Assembly (NCBI GenBank): GCA_013361975.1
Contig: JABFXB010000190.1
Span: forward strand, 1-8,180
Direction: 5' to 3'
DNA: 8,180 nt
From: Dermatophilaceae bacterium
GTDB taxonomy: Bacteria > Actinomycetota > Actinomycetes > Actinomycetales > Dermatophilaceae
Part shown: piece by piece, positions 1 to 6,650 of the stretch
Layout of the letters: each line of letters starts with the position of its first letter
How positions within the stretch are numbered: position 1 is the stretch's first letter
The notes under the pieces: model-generated
Seen by the model: only the letters and a program-made list of their open reading frames with translations
The model's database searches: none
Told to the model about the DNA's origin: nothing
Position numbers and translations under genes: made by a program

Positions 1-1295
1 GGCACAGCTGGTCCGGGCAACCGGGTCTTCCAGGGGCGGACGGGCGACGGGGCACCGGCCGTGGTCGCCTCGTGGCGCGGCGCGCTCTTCACCGCTCGCC
101 GTCGCTGCCAGAACCACCGGCGCGGGTAGCTGACCAGGCCCACGACCGGCCAGCCCAGGGCGTCGACGAACGACATCGTGTCGACGAGGTCGCGCACCCT
201 GACATGGCGTGGCGAGAGCACCGCGACGACGGGCGAGTCGCCGGGATCGACCCAGCCCCGCCCGACGACGGAGCAGGGGACCCGGTGGGGCCCCTTCTGG
301 GGGTCGGGGCCGAGCAGCGCGGCGACCGGCCTCGCCGCCGCCTCGTCGCGCGGCTTCACCAGGACGGCGAGGACGTCGCTCGCGTCGTAGCGTCGCGCCA
401 GCAGAGCCAGCCGATCTGCGACGGGGCCGGCTGCGTTCGTGGTGCGGCGCGAGAGGTCGAGCCGCGGCAGCTGCCCGACGTGCGGCATCTCCAGCGCACG
501 GGCGATGGACCGACCGGAGCGCAGGCGCGGGCGCAGCGCCTCCAGGCCGGCTGCCAGGCCGCCACCGACGAGGGCCCCGATGAGCGCCGCGAGCACGGCG
601 CGCTGGGTGTCCTGCCGCGGCAGGGCCACGCTGGGAACCCGCACGGGGTCGAGCAGGACCGCGTGGGACGGGGACGGCGCCGCCAGGTTGAGGTCGGACA
701 TCTGGCGCTCGAGCTCCGCCTGCGCGGTCGTGAGGGAGGTCAGCTGCGCCTGGATCGCCAGAGCCGTCCCACCCTTGGGGTCGACGTTGCTGAGCCTCGC
801 GGCGAGCCGGCTGCGCTGGCGCGCCAGCGTGTCGAGCTGGTTCTGCACCGCCTGCCGGCGCTGGTTGCTCGTCGGCTGGTCACCGACGTTGGAGACCTTG
901 ATGACGTCGGCGGTGATGGACCTCGCGATCGTCGCCGCGCGCGCCGGGTTCGTGTCGGTCACCACGATCTCCATGACGGGCGAGACCCCGACGCGGCGGA
1001 CGTCGATGTAGTGGACCGCGAAGTCGTTGGGGTCCTCCCTCAGGCGCGCCTTGTCGAGTGCCGACCGCACCACGCCGGGACTCGTGGCGATCCCGAGGAC
1101 CCGCTGGCTCGTGGCATCGGCCTGCACGTTCGACGCGGCGAGCTCGGTGCCCATCTGGACCCGCGCCACCGCCTCGTACACGTCCGGCTCGCCGCGGCTC
1201 AGGTAGGAGACCGCTGCGTACGGCGCCACGATGCACAGGAGGATCACCAGCCAGTGGCCCCGGATGACCCGGCCGAACGCGTCGTCGATCGTCAC
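1..1295 (-). CDS. Wzz-like polysaccharide chain-length determinant (partial, continues past left edge)
   Basis: At least 431 residues, open to the window edge, so the C-terminus is missing. The layout matches Wzz/polysaccharide co-polymerases: a short cytoplasmic N-terminus (TIDDAFGRVIRGHW), TM1 at about residues 15-32 (WLVILLCIVAPYAAVSYL), an extracytoplasmic region with a Gln/Leu/Arg-rich probable coiled coil at about 140-215, a Pro-rich run (VLLDPVRVPSVALPRQ), then TM2 at about 233-251 (AVLAALIGALVGGGLAAGL). The tail (252 onward) starts IARALEMPHVGQLPRLD, like the linker before BY-kinase domains, and contains VVAVLSPRHVRVRDLV and GWPVVGLVSYPRR. I see no Walker A lysine motif or Walker A'/B motif, so it is probably not an active tyrosine kinase. 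By family knowledge it would sit in the membrane and control export or length of a surface polysaccharide. The GTG start at 1295 is chosen because GAGGTG lies 6 nt upstream; GTG at 1304 overlaps that site. It is separated by 323 bp from the upstream operon. The family is fairly sure; the kinase-remnant reading is inference. Confidence 0.82.
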   Translation of the reverse strand, partial: MTIDDAFGRVIRGHWLVILLCIVAPYAAVSYLSRGEPDVYEAVARVQMGTELAASNVQADATSQRVLGIATSPGVVRSALDKARLREDPNDFAVHYIDVRRVGVSPVMEIVVTDTNPARAATIARSITADVIKVSNVGDQPTSNQRRQAVQNQLDTLARQRSRLAARLSNVDPKGGTALAIQAQLTSLTTAQAELERQMSDLNLAAPSPSHAVLLDPVRVPSVALPRQDTQRAVLAALIGALVGGGLAAGLEALRPRLRSGRSIARALEMPHVGQLPRLDLSRRTTNAAGPVADRLALLARRYDASDVLAVLVKPRDEAAARPVAALLGPDPQKGPHRVPCSVVGRGWVDPGDSPVVAVLSPRHVRVRDLVDTMSFVDALGWPVVGLVSYPRRWFWQRRRAVKSAPRHEATTAGAPSPVRPWKTRLPGPAV

Positions 1296-1301
1296 AGTCC
1301 C

Positions 1302-1307
1302 CACCTC
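1302..1307 (-). promoter_or_regulatory. Ribosome binding site of the Wzz-like gene
   Basis: GAGGTG on the minus strand, with a 6-nt spacer to the GTG at 1295. It decides between two in-frame GTG codons: the other (1304) lies inside this site and has no comparable purine-rich sequence ahead of it. Confidence 0.6.
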
Positions 1308-1429
1308 GTCGTGCCCGTTGTCGATCCGCGCCGCGCGCGTCGTCCTCGCGGAGCTGCTCGGAGGCGCGCGGCGCTGCTGTCCTCGCGACGCTATGGGCCG
1401 CCGCCGGAGCAGGCATCGCGTCGCGGGAT

Positions 1430-1459
1430 GACCCCCGCCTACGTCGAACGGCGGACCCC
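1430..1459 (-). promoter_or_regulatory. Repeated 30-bp upstream element, copy A (candidate operator)
   Basis: On the minus strand the core reads GCCGTTCGACGTAGGCGG. It matches 26 of 30 bases at 6635-6664, in the same orientation relative to the downstream gene. Copy A ends 134 nt before the Wzz-like start codon. The core is a partial dyad (CCG..T.....A..CGG), as expected for a dimeric DNA-binding protein. The repeat is seen directly; the operator role is inferred. Confidence 0.5.
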
Positions 1460-1466
1460 GGCCCGG

Positions 1467-1484
1467 CGGTCGCAACGGCGACCG
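1467..1484. repeat. Perfect 7-bp inverted repeat with AACG loop
   Basis: CGGTCGC, a four-base AACG loop, then GCGACCG. It lies just upstream (in minus-strand terms) of copy A of the 30-bp element. No T-tract follows on the minus strand, so a simple intrinsic terminator is not supported. It could be a protein site or an RNA hairpin. Confidence 0.4.
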
Positions 1485-1553
1485 GGGGCGACCGGGGCGA
1501 CATCCCACTGGGGGTTTGGGGAAGTGATCGTCGCCCCGGCCGCCCTCGGAGGT

Positions 1554-1616
1554 GCCCGGTCCTCGGGATCGGGCCTCCGGGACCGGGCCCGGCGCCGTCC
1601 GGCTACCAGGAGCCGG
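1554..1616 (-). terminator. GC-rich hairpins after the RtcB-like gene (possible terminator)
   Basis: Two stems follow the stop codon at 1619. The first is CCGGCT/AGCCGG with a 6-nt loop (1599-1616), starting only 3 nt past the stop. The second is a perfect 9-bp GCCCGGTCC/GGACCGGGC pair (1554-1562 and 1580-1588) with a 17-nt loop. Neither is followed by a T-tract. Actinobacterial terminators often lack one, so termination is plausible but not shown. Confidence 0.4.
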
Positions 1617-1618
1617 GG

Positions 1619-3112
1619 TCAGTGCAGCACGGCGAACGGCCTCATGCGGGCCACGGGCCGCACGATGCGGTGCCTGGTGAGCACCGACATCGCGGCGTTG
1701 ACGCCGTGGTCGTCGAGGTGCGGTGTCGTCGACGGATACTCGTCGGTGTAGCGGTAGCGACGCGTCGTGTGCCCGCCCGGGTCGAGGCTCGATCGCCCGT
1801 CCTTCTCGAACTGCTCGATGACGGTGCCCGCACCGTGGCAGGCCGAGTGGAGGCTGTCGCCGCTCCGCGCGCCCGTCACGGCGAGGTAGGAGGAGGTCCG
1901 GTGCGTGCCCGGGAGGAGCACGGCCTGACCGGTCCTCGCGAAGACCGAGCCCTCCGGCATACGCTCCGCCGGGAACGCGCGGCACGAGTTGTGCCGGTGC
2001 ACGACGGCTCGGTCGCCGGCGACGTCCTCCTCGTAGATCGAGTTGTGCGGCGAGTCGACGACGAGCCGCCCGGGCTCGCCTCCGAAGGTGTCGAGCGCGA
2101 TCCGCCGCAGCGCCGCGTACGTCGCCACGCGGAAGGCGTACCCGTAGTTCATCGCTGCAGCGTTGGCGAGCATCAACCGCTGGCCCTCGCTGCTGTCGAG
2201 GTCGACGGGAGCGCAGCCCTTGGCGAAGTAGAGCCGCATGCGCTCGCGCAGCTGGGCCGCCGACCGCGCCGTCGCCAGGTGGTAGAGCGGCTTCTGCACG
2301 GCCATGACCGCCTTCATCGCGCGCGCGGTGTCCTTGCGCCGCTGGAAGAGGTGACCGATCTCGCCGGTGAGCACGCCGCCACCGGCGTGGTACTGCAACG
2401 TCACCTGCCCCTGCCGCAGACCGAGCAGCTCGGCCGCCTCGGGGTCGAGGATCTCCTCGACCTGCTGCAGCTCGACGAAGTGGTTCGTCGGTCCGACGGT
2501 CCCGAAGCGCAGCCGTGCCAGCTGCCAGGTCAGAGCGGGAATCTCCTTGCGCAGTCGGGCTGCCCCGCCCCACGGCTCGAGATCGACGCGCCCGGACTCC
2601 TCGATGCGCTCGAGCTCCTCGGCATCGACGCTCCAGCGCTCGGCGGCGAACTGCGCACCCTCGCTCGCGGCCGCCACGACCTCGCCCGCCGAGAGCTCAC
2701 GAGCACCCCGCGTCGGGTAGGGGTACTTCTCCTTGACGGCGCGGTAGAAGGCGTCGACCGCGTGGTCGGCGGGCTTGTCGGTGCCCAGCGAGATGAGGGC
2801 CATCCCGCAGTTCACCGACGAGCTGGTGAACGTCGGCCGGATCGTGCCCCGCGTCGCGACGGCGATGCTCGACGGCATCTCCATCTTGCGCTTGTGGTGG
2901 AAGTCCGGCAGCACGACGGGCGGCGCCGCGAGGTCGAGGCCGGCCGTACCCATCTCGAAGGAGTGCAGGACCGCCTCGTCGGCCAGCAGCCCCGGCCCCT
3001 CGATGACCGTCGCGGACCGGTCCGGACGCGTGGCGGTTCCCGGTGGGGCGTCGGTCGGGACAGGTGCCTCGGATCCCGGGTGCCCGGCGGCGGCGATGAC
3101 GGTGAGGTCCAC
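1619..3112 (-). CDS. Divergent RtcB-family (RNA 3'-phosphate ligase-like) protein
   Basis: 497 aa, close to the usual RtcB length. RtcB joins RNA 3'-phosphate or cyclic phosphate to 5'-OH ends using GTP, Mn2+ and a guanylylated histidine. Landmarks in order: LPDFH (68-72, cf. MPDxHxG), VNCGM (100-104, Cys ligand C102), GPTNHFVELQ (207-216, N210/H211, E214), QYHAGGG (240-246, H242), SPHNSIYEE (354-362, H356), HRHNSCRAFP (372-381, cf. HRKGATRAFP), LLPGTHRTSSY (399-409), CHGAGT (425-430, H426 at the guanylylated position, normally HGAGR) and ARMRPFAVLH at the end. Deviations: the Asp of the D-x-x-C pair is S99, HGAGR is HGAGT, HRKGATR is altered, the AYK region near the C-terminus is PSTTP, and the final Lys-Gly is replaced by a terminal His. 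In RtcB the lost Tyr and Lys help hold guanine. It may be a ligase with changed nucleotide or substrate, or an inactive homologue. It sits 32 bp after the dehydratase as the last gene of the operon; no archease is visible. The GTG start at 3112 has AGGAG 8 nt upstream. Homology is strong; function is unknown. Confidence 0.85.
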   Translation of the reverse strand: MDLTVIAAAGHPGSEAPVPTDAPPGTATRPDRSATVIEGPGLLADEAVLHSFEMGTAGLDLAAPPVVLPDFHHKRKMEMPSSIAVATRGTIRPTFTSSSVNCGMALISLGTDKPADHAVDAFYRAVKEKYPYPTRGARELSAGEVVAAASEGAQFAAERWSVDAEELERIEESGRVDLEPWGGAARLRKEIPALTWQLARLRFGTVGPTNHFVELQQVEEILDPEAAELLGLRQGQVTLQYHAGGGVLTGEIGHLFQRRKDTARAMKAVMAVQKPLYHLATARSAAQLRERMRLYFAKGCAPVDLDSSEGQRLMLANAAAMNYGYAFRVATYAALRRIALDTFGGEPGRLVVDSPHNSIYEEDVAGDRAVVHRHNSCRAFPAERMPEGSVFARTGQAVLLPGTHRTSSYLAVTGARSGDSLHSACHGAGTVIEQFEKDGRSSLDPGGHTTRRYRYTDEYPSTTPHLDDHGVNAAMSVLTRHRIVRPVARMRPFAVLH

Positions 3113-3120
3113 GGACGTGT

Positions 3121-3125
3121 CTCCT
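3121..3125 (-). promoter_or_regulatory. Ribosome binding site of the RtcB-like gene
   Basis: AGGAG on the minus strand, 8 nt before GTG 3112, inside the 32-bp gap after the dehydratase stop. It rules out the longer in-frame extension to 3322, which would overlap the dehydratase by 178 nt and has a Arg-rich, family-unlike N-terminus. Confidence 0.65.
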
Positions 3126-3144
3126 GTTTGTCGCGGTGGTCGGT

Positions 3145-4653
3145 TCAGTAGTCGTCGGGGTAGGGCGCGGCCACGACGAGCCGTCGGTCGTCGTGGACGC
3201 GCTCGTAGTTGCTCAGCAGCCGCTCGAGGGCGGTCTTGACCTCGTCGACCGCGTTGCGCGACGCGGCCTCGAAGAGCGCGTCGAGGTGGTCCTCGAAGTC
3301 GGGGTCCATCGCGTCGGTCCACGTGCTGAAGATGCGCGGGTGGCTCGTCTGCTGGCGGTCCTCCTCCGTGGAGAAGAGCGCCTCGTGCAGCTTCTCTCCC
3401 GGCCGGAGGCCGGTGTAGCGGATGTCGGGCTCCTGCAGCCCGAGCTGGCGGCAGTAGTTGCGCACGAGGTCGACGATGCGCACCGGCTGCCCCATGTCGA
3501 GCACGAACGTCTCACCGCCCCGGGCGAGGTGGGCCGCCTCGAGGACCAGGCCCACGGCCTCCTCGATCGTCATGAAGAAGCGCGTCACGTCGGGGTCGGT
3601 GACCGTGAACGGCTCGTCGTTGCGCACCTGCTCGGCGAGGACGTGCAACAGCGAGCCGCGGCTGCCCAGCACGTTGCCGAACCGGACCGCGGAGACGATC
3701 GTCCCGCCCGAGCGCCGCGACGCGTGTCGCGTCACCCGCTCCGCCAGCTGCTTGGTGGCGCCCAGCACCGACGTCGGGTCGGCCGCCTTGTCGGTGGAGA
3801 TCAGGATGAACCGGCCGACGCCGTGCTCCACGGCCGCCTTCACGACGTTGAGCGTCCCTGCCACGTTGGACTTGACGCCCTCGCAGGGGTGGCGTTCGAG
3901 CATCGGCAGGTGCTTGAGGGCCGCGGCGTGGAAGACGATGTCCGGGCGTACGTCGGCGATGACCTGCCGCATGCGGCAGGCGTCACGGATGTCGGCCACG
4001 ACGATGTCGTCGGAGTCGAGCAGCCCCTCCCCCGTCAGCTCGAGCTGCAGGCGGTGCAGGTTCGACTCGTCGTGGTCGAGCATCACGAGCCGCTCGGGAC
4101 CGAAGCCGTTGACCTGCCGGCACAGCTCGCTGCCGATCGAGCCACCGGCGCCGGTGACGAGCACCCGGGCACCGCTGATGGTGGGCGAGACCTCCGGCGA
4201 GACGACGTGCATCTCCGGTCGGCCGATGAGTGCACCGACCTCGAGCGAGCGCAGGTCGGTGCCGACCACGTCGCGCTGGAGCATGGAGACGAACGACGGC
4301 AGGTGCCGCACGCTGGCGCCGACCCGCGCCGCCGTGGTGGCGAGGGTGCGCACCTGGTTGGCCGGTAGCCCCGGGATCGCGAGGAGCACCACGTCCACCC
4401 GCTGGACCGTGACGACCGACAGGAGGTCCGACAGCGTCCCGAGAACCGGCAGCCGCCGCACGACGCGCTTGCTCGTGTCGTCGTCGAGGAAGCCGATCGG
4501 CGCCAGGCCGAAGTCGCGCACCCTCTCGAGGTCGCGGGCCAGCGCCCGCCCCGCCTCCCCTGCCCCGACGATGAGGGTTCGCAGGCCCTTCTGCAGGGTC
4601 GGTACGAACCCGATGTCTGCTGGTGTCCATCCGTAGCTCAGTGTCGTGGTCAC
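3145..4653 (-). CDS. FlaA1/CapD-type nucleotide-sugar 4,6-dehydratase
   Basis: 502 aa with two Rossmann-type domains. The first carries LIVGAGEAG (27-35), a CoA-binding-like domain typical of WbpM/PglF proteins. The second is the SDR catalytic domain: TGAGGSIGSE (167-176, NAD(P) binding), HAAALKHLPMLE (242-253), STDKAADPTSVLGATK (286-301, D288/K289), RFGNVLGSRGS, VTRFFMTIEEAV and LRPGEKLHEALF, all strongly typical of this family. The family removes water from UDP-GlcNAc-type sugars to give 4-keto-6-deoxy products, with or without C5 inversion. WbpM/PglF proteins have four N-terminal membrane helices; these are absent here, so it is probably cytoplasmic. The position of the SDR tyrosine (Tyr in FlaA1, Met in long members) is L297. 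The GTG start has GGGGAGG 6 nt upstream and overlaps the aminotransferase stop by 4 nt (GTGA), indicating translational coupling. The product is likely the substrate of that aminotransferase. The exact sugar cannot be decided. Confidence 0.9.
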   Translation of the reverse strand: MTTTLSYGWTPADIGFVPTLQKGLRTLIVGAGEAGRALARDLERVRDFGLAPIGFLDDDTSKRVVRRLPVLGTLSDLLSVVTVQRVDVVLLAIPGLPANQVRTLATTAARVGASVRHLPSFVSMLQRDVVGTDLRSLEVGALIGRPEMHVVSPEVSPTISGARVLVTGAGGSIGSELCRQVNGFGPERLVMLDHDESNLHRLQLELTGEGLLDSDDIVVADIRDACRMRQVIADVRPDIVFHAAALKHLPMLERHPCEGVKSNVAGTLNVVKAAVEHGVGRFILISTDKAADPTSVLGATKQLAERVTRHASRRSGGTIVSAVRFGNVLGSRGSLLHVLAEQVRNDEPFTVTDPDVTRFFMTIEEAVGLVLEAAHLARGGETFVLDMGQPVRIVDLVRNYCRQLGLQEPDIRYTGLRPGEKLHEALFSTEEDRQQTSHPRIFSTWTDAMDPDFEDHLDALFEAASRNAVDEVKTALERLLSNYERVHDDRRLVVAAPYPDDY

Positions 4654-5945
4654 CGTGCCCCTCCCCTTCGTGCACTCTCCGCCAGTGCCGCGCAGACCTG
4701 GTCGACCTCCGCGTCCGTGAGGACCGCGTCCATCGGTAGCGAGAGGATGCGGTCGAAGACCCGGTCGGCGCCGGGCAGTCCCTCCGCAGGGACGATGCAG
4801 TGGTCCCGGAACCAGGTGAGGTGGTGCAACGGGATGAAGTGCACCGAGGTCATCACGCCGCGGGCTCGCAGTGCGTCGATCAGCTCGTCGCGCCCCATCC
4901 CGTATGCCGGCTCGACCCGGACCGTGTAGAGGTGCCAGGCGTGCCGGCCCGCGAGCGGCCTCAGGGGCCGGCGCAGCCCCGGTATGCCGCTCAGGCCCTC
5001 GTCGTAGCGGGCAGCCACCGCCGCTCGTCGCCCCTGGTCGACGTCGAAGCGCCGCAGCTGCGCCCGGCCGATCGCGGCCTGGACGTCGGTCATGTTCGCC
5101 TTGAGTCCGTCGACGGCGACGTCGTAGCGCCAACCGCCTCCCGGCAGGTAGCGACGCCAGGCGTCGGCCGACATGCCGTGCAGCCGCGCCTGGCGGATGC
5201 GACCGGCCAGCTCGGGGTCGTCGGTCGTCACCATGCCGCCCTCGCCGATCGCGAGGTTCTTGGTCGCGTAGAAGCTGAAGCACGTCGCGCGCGAGATGCT
5301 GCCGACCGGCTCGTCGCCGACCACGGTTCCCAGCGCGTGCGCCGCGTCCTCGACCACGTGGGCGAGGTCGACCCCGGCGGCGTCGGCGAGCGCCCGCACG
5401 TCGGTCGGCAGGCCGGTCAGGTGGACGACGACCAGCGCGTCGACACCGCCGCACCCGGCAGCTGCCGCGGCCACGGTGTCGCAGGACGGCATCGCGGTGA
5501 CCGGGTCGACGTCGGCCAGGACGGGCACGTGGCCCGCGTGCCGGATGGCGGCGGCGGCGCCGCAGAAGGTCACCGTCGACATGAGCACCTTGGAGCCGGC
5601 CGGCAGCTCGAGCGCCCGCAGGGCCAGCTCGATCGCCGCGGTGCACGAGCTGACGGCGATGCCGTGGTCGGCGCCCACGTACGCGGCCAGCTCGGACTCG
5701 AACTCGATGACCTGCTGGCCCGAGGTCACCCAGCCCGACTCGAGGACGTCGGCCACCGCCTGCCGGGCCTCCGCACAGATCCGGGTCCGCGTGAAGGGCA
5801 CGACGTGGGGGGCGACGTGCGGCGTGACGTGCGGCGGCGGGACCGCGACCGGGGGCAGCGTCACCGGGTCCGCGGACAGCGCGCCGGGCCGGGTGGGTCG
5901 CGCGAGGTGACCAGGTCGCGCCGGCCTGCTGGCGATCTCAACCAT
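4650..5945 (-). CDS. DegT/DnrJ/EryC1/StrS-family PLP-dependent sugar aminotransferase
   Basis: 431 aa. Family marks are SGWVTSGQQVIEFE (70-83), the phosphate-binding SSCTAAIELAL (99-109), VEDAAHALGT (198-207, D200 contacts the PLP ring nitrogen) and SFYATKNLAIGEGG (224-237, K229 forms the Schiff base). A typical C-terminal region follows (RHAWHLYTVRVE, SVHFIPLHHLTWF). These enzymes transfer an amino group, usually from glutamate, to a 3- or 4-keto nucleotide sugar. With the dehydratase next door, a UDP-4-amino-4,6-dideoxy-HexNAc product is the simplest guess. There is an unusual Pro/Arg/His-rich N-terminal extension of about 50 residues before the family start at PFTRTRI, including HVTPHVAPHVVP. 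ATG 5945 has AGGGGGTG 7 nt upstream, and no later GTG has a comparable site, so the extension is probably translated. The start overlaps the upstream regulator gene by 8 nt. Family is sure; substrate is inferred. Confidence 0.92.
   Translation of the reverse strand: MVEIASRPARPGHLARPTRPGALSADPVTLPPVAVPPPHVTPHVAPHVVPFTRTRICAEARQAVADVLESGWVTSGQQVIEFESELAAYVGADHGIAVSSCTAAIELALRALELPAGSKVLMSTVTFCGAAAAIRHAGHVPVLADVDPVTAMPSCDTVAAAAAGCGGVDALVVVHLTGLPTDVRALADAAGVDLAHVVEDAAHALGTVVGDEPVGSISRATCFSFYATKNLAIGEGGMVTTDDPELAGRIRQARLHGMSADAWRRYLPGGGWRYDVAVDGLKANMTDVQAAIGRAQLRRFDVDQGRRAAVAARYDEGLSGIPGLRRPLRPLAGRHAWHLYTVRVEPAYGMGRDELIDALRARGVMTSVHFIPLHHLTWFRDHCIVPAEGLPGADRVFDRILSLPMDAVLTDAEVDQVCAALAESARRGGAR
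5796..5831. repeat. Three 12-bp tandem units inside the aminotransferase gene
   Basis: Plus-strand units GGGCACGACGTG, GGGGGCGACGTG and CGGCGTGACGTG, all ending in GACGTG with exact 12-bp period. They encode the His-Val-x-Pro repeat at residues 39-50, just before the conserved aminotransferase fold. The in-frame period suggests slippage or tandem duplication. Confidence 0.6.
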
Positions 5946-6585
5946 GGACGTGCACCCCCTGGCTGGTCAGCGCCACGGCCGCGGATGCGGAGTGGACGTG
6001 CAGCTTGCGCAGGATGCGCCGCACGTAGGTCCGGACCGTGTTGTCCGAGAGTCCGAGGGCGACCCCGACGTCGCGCCTGGTCATGCCGGCAGCCAGGCAC
6101 TCGAGAACGGCGGCCTCGCGAGGAGTGAGGGCCCCGCGCGCCGGCGTGGCCGAGGCGGGGTGCCGGGCGAGCGCGGCCGCCATGAGGGCCCGCACCGGCT
6201 CGGCCGGCAGGTGCGCCTCCCCGTCGGCCACTTTCTCGAGCGCCTCCAGCAGCTCCCTGACCCCGGACCGGCGCAGCACCCAGCCGCGCACGCCCCAGGC
6301 GAGCGCCTCGGACAGCCGTCCCTCGTCGTCCGGCTCAACCATGACGACGACACCCACGTCGGGCGAGACCGCGCGCAGCCGCGCGAGGTCCTCGATGCGG
6401 TTCTCGTCGTCCAGCCCGATGGCCACCACGTCGCAGCCGAGTGGCAGGCCACGCGCCACGGCGGCGTCCACCGTGAGCGCGGTGCCGACGAGCCGCAGCT
6501 GTCGCTGGGCCAGGAGGACCAGGGCGAACGCGTCGAGGAATGCCTGACGGGAGTCGACCAGAACGACGCTGGCATCCTGCTTCAT
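5938..6585 (-). CDS. LuxR/NarL-family regulator with degenerate receiver domain
   Basis: 215 aa. Residues 5-125 follow a receiver-domain pattern (SVVLVDSRQAFLDAFALVL, CDVVAIGLDDEN, GVVVMVEPDDE, GVRGWVLRRSGVRELLEAL). The key residues are missing: the phospho-acceptor Asp position is G57 (cf. DVVLLD), the conserved Ser/Thr is V83/E84, and the conserved Lys is R105. Residues 153-206 are a clear LuxR-type HTH (LTPREAAVLECLAAGMTRRDVGVALGLSDNTVRTYVRRILRKL). It probably binds DNA without canonical Asp phosphorylation. Being first in the four-gene set and overlapping the aminotransferase by 8 nt, it is likely co-translated with the sugar enzymes and may control them or itself. ATG 6585 has only a weak ribosome site (GAGTG close to the start), so the start is less certain than for its neighbours. 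The HTH assignment is sure; loss of phosphorylation is inferred by alignment by eye. Confidence 0.88.
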   Translation of the reverse strand: MKQDASVVLVDSRQAFLDAFALVLLAQRQLRLVGTALTVDAAVARGLPLGCDVVAIGLDDENRIEDLARLRAVSPDVGVVVMVEPDDEGRLSEALAWGVRGWVLRRSGVRELLEALEKVADGEAHLPAEPVRALMAAALARHPASATPARGALTPREAAVLECLAAGMTRRDVGVALGLSDNTVRTYVRRILRKLHVHSASAAVALTSQGVHVHG

Positions 6586-6600
6586 GACACTCAGCGTGCC

Positions 6601-6650
6601 GACGTAGCGGCGTCGCCGGACCCGGCGCCCGAGGGACCGCCGCCTACGTC
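6601..6650. repeat. Nested inverted repeat ahead of the regulator-aminotransferase-dehydratase-RtcB set
   Basis: Outer arms GACGTAGCGGCG (6601-6612) and CGCCGCCTACGTC (6638-6650) pair with one bulged base. Inside is a second stem, CGCCG/CGGCG with a GACC loop (6614-6627). It lies 15 nt before ATG 6585 and about 50 nt after the stop of the preceding response regulator. It could end transcription from the two-component genes, form a leader hairpin that limits translation, or be a two-site operator whose right arm is part of the repeated 30-bp element. The fold is seen; the role is unknown. Confidence 0.45.

Larger units (their letters stand above)
1296..1618. other. 323-bp intergenic region between RtcB-like and Wzz-like genes
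   Basis: No supportable gene lies here; the frames that cross it are GC-bias shadows. Going in the direction of transcription it holds GC-rich inverted repeats just after the RtcB-like stop (1554-1616), a perfect 7-bp hairpin (1467-1484), a 30-bp element repeated upstream of the four-gene operon (1430-1459), and then about 130 bp of leader before the Wzz-like start. I find no convincing -10/-35 pair. The length and contents suggest that the Wzz-like gene has its own promoter here, which is inference. Confidence 0.6.

Noticed and set aside
880..1503. 207-codon minus-strand frame at the start of the Wzz-like gene
   Set aside because: It is a different frame from the one carrying the membrane helices and coiled coil, has no recognisable domain, and is Arg-rich.
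72..1751. Long plus-strand open frame (559 codons) opposite the Wzz-like gene, and similar long plus-strand frames at 1622-3151, 3136-4368 and 4800-6128
   Set aside because: The translations are Arg/Pro/Gly/Asp-rich, show no family motifs, and lie opposite minus-strand genes with clear conserved motifs. They are products of high GC content.
3145..5646. 833-codon minus-strand frame extending the dehydratase upstream
   Set aside because: The extra part runs through the aminotransferase in another frame and is low-complexity Arg/Gly/Ala. GTG 4653 has a good ribosome site and starts the conserved protein.
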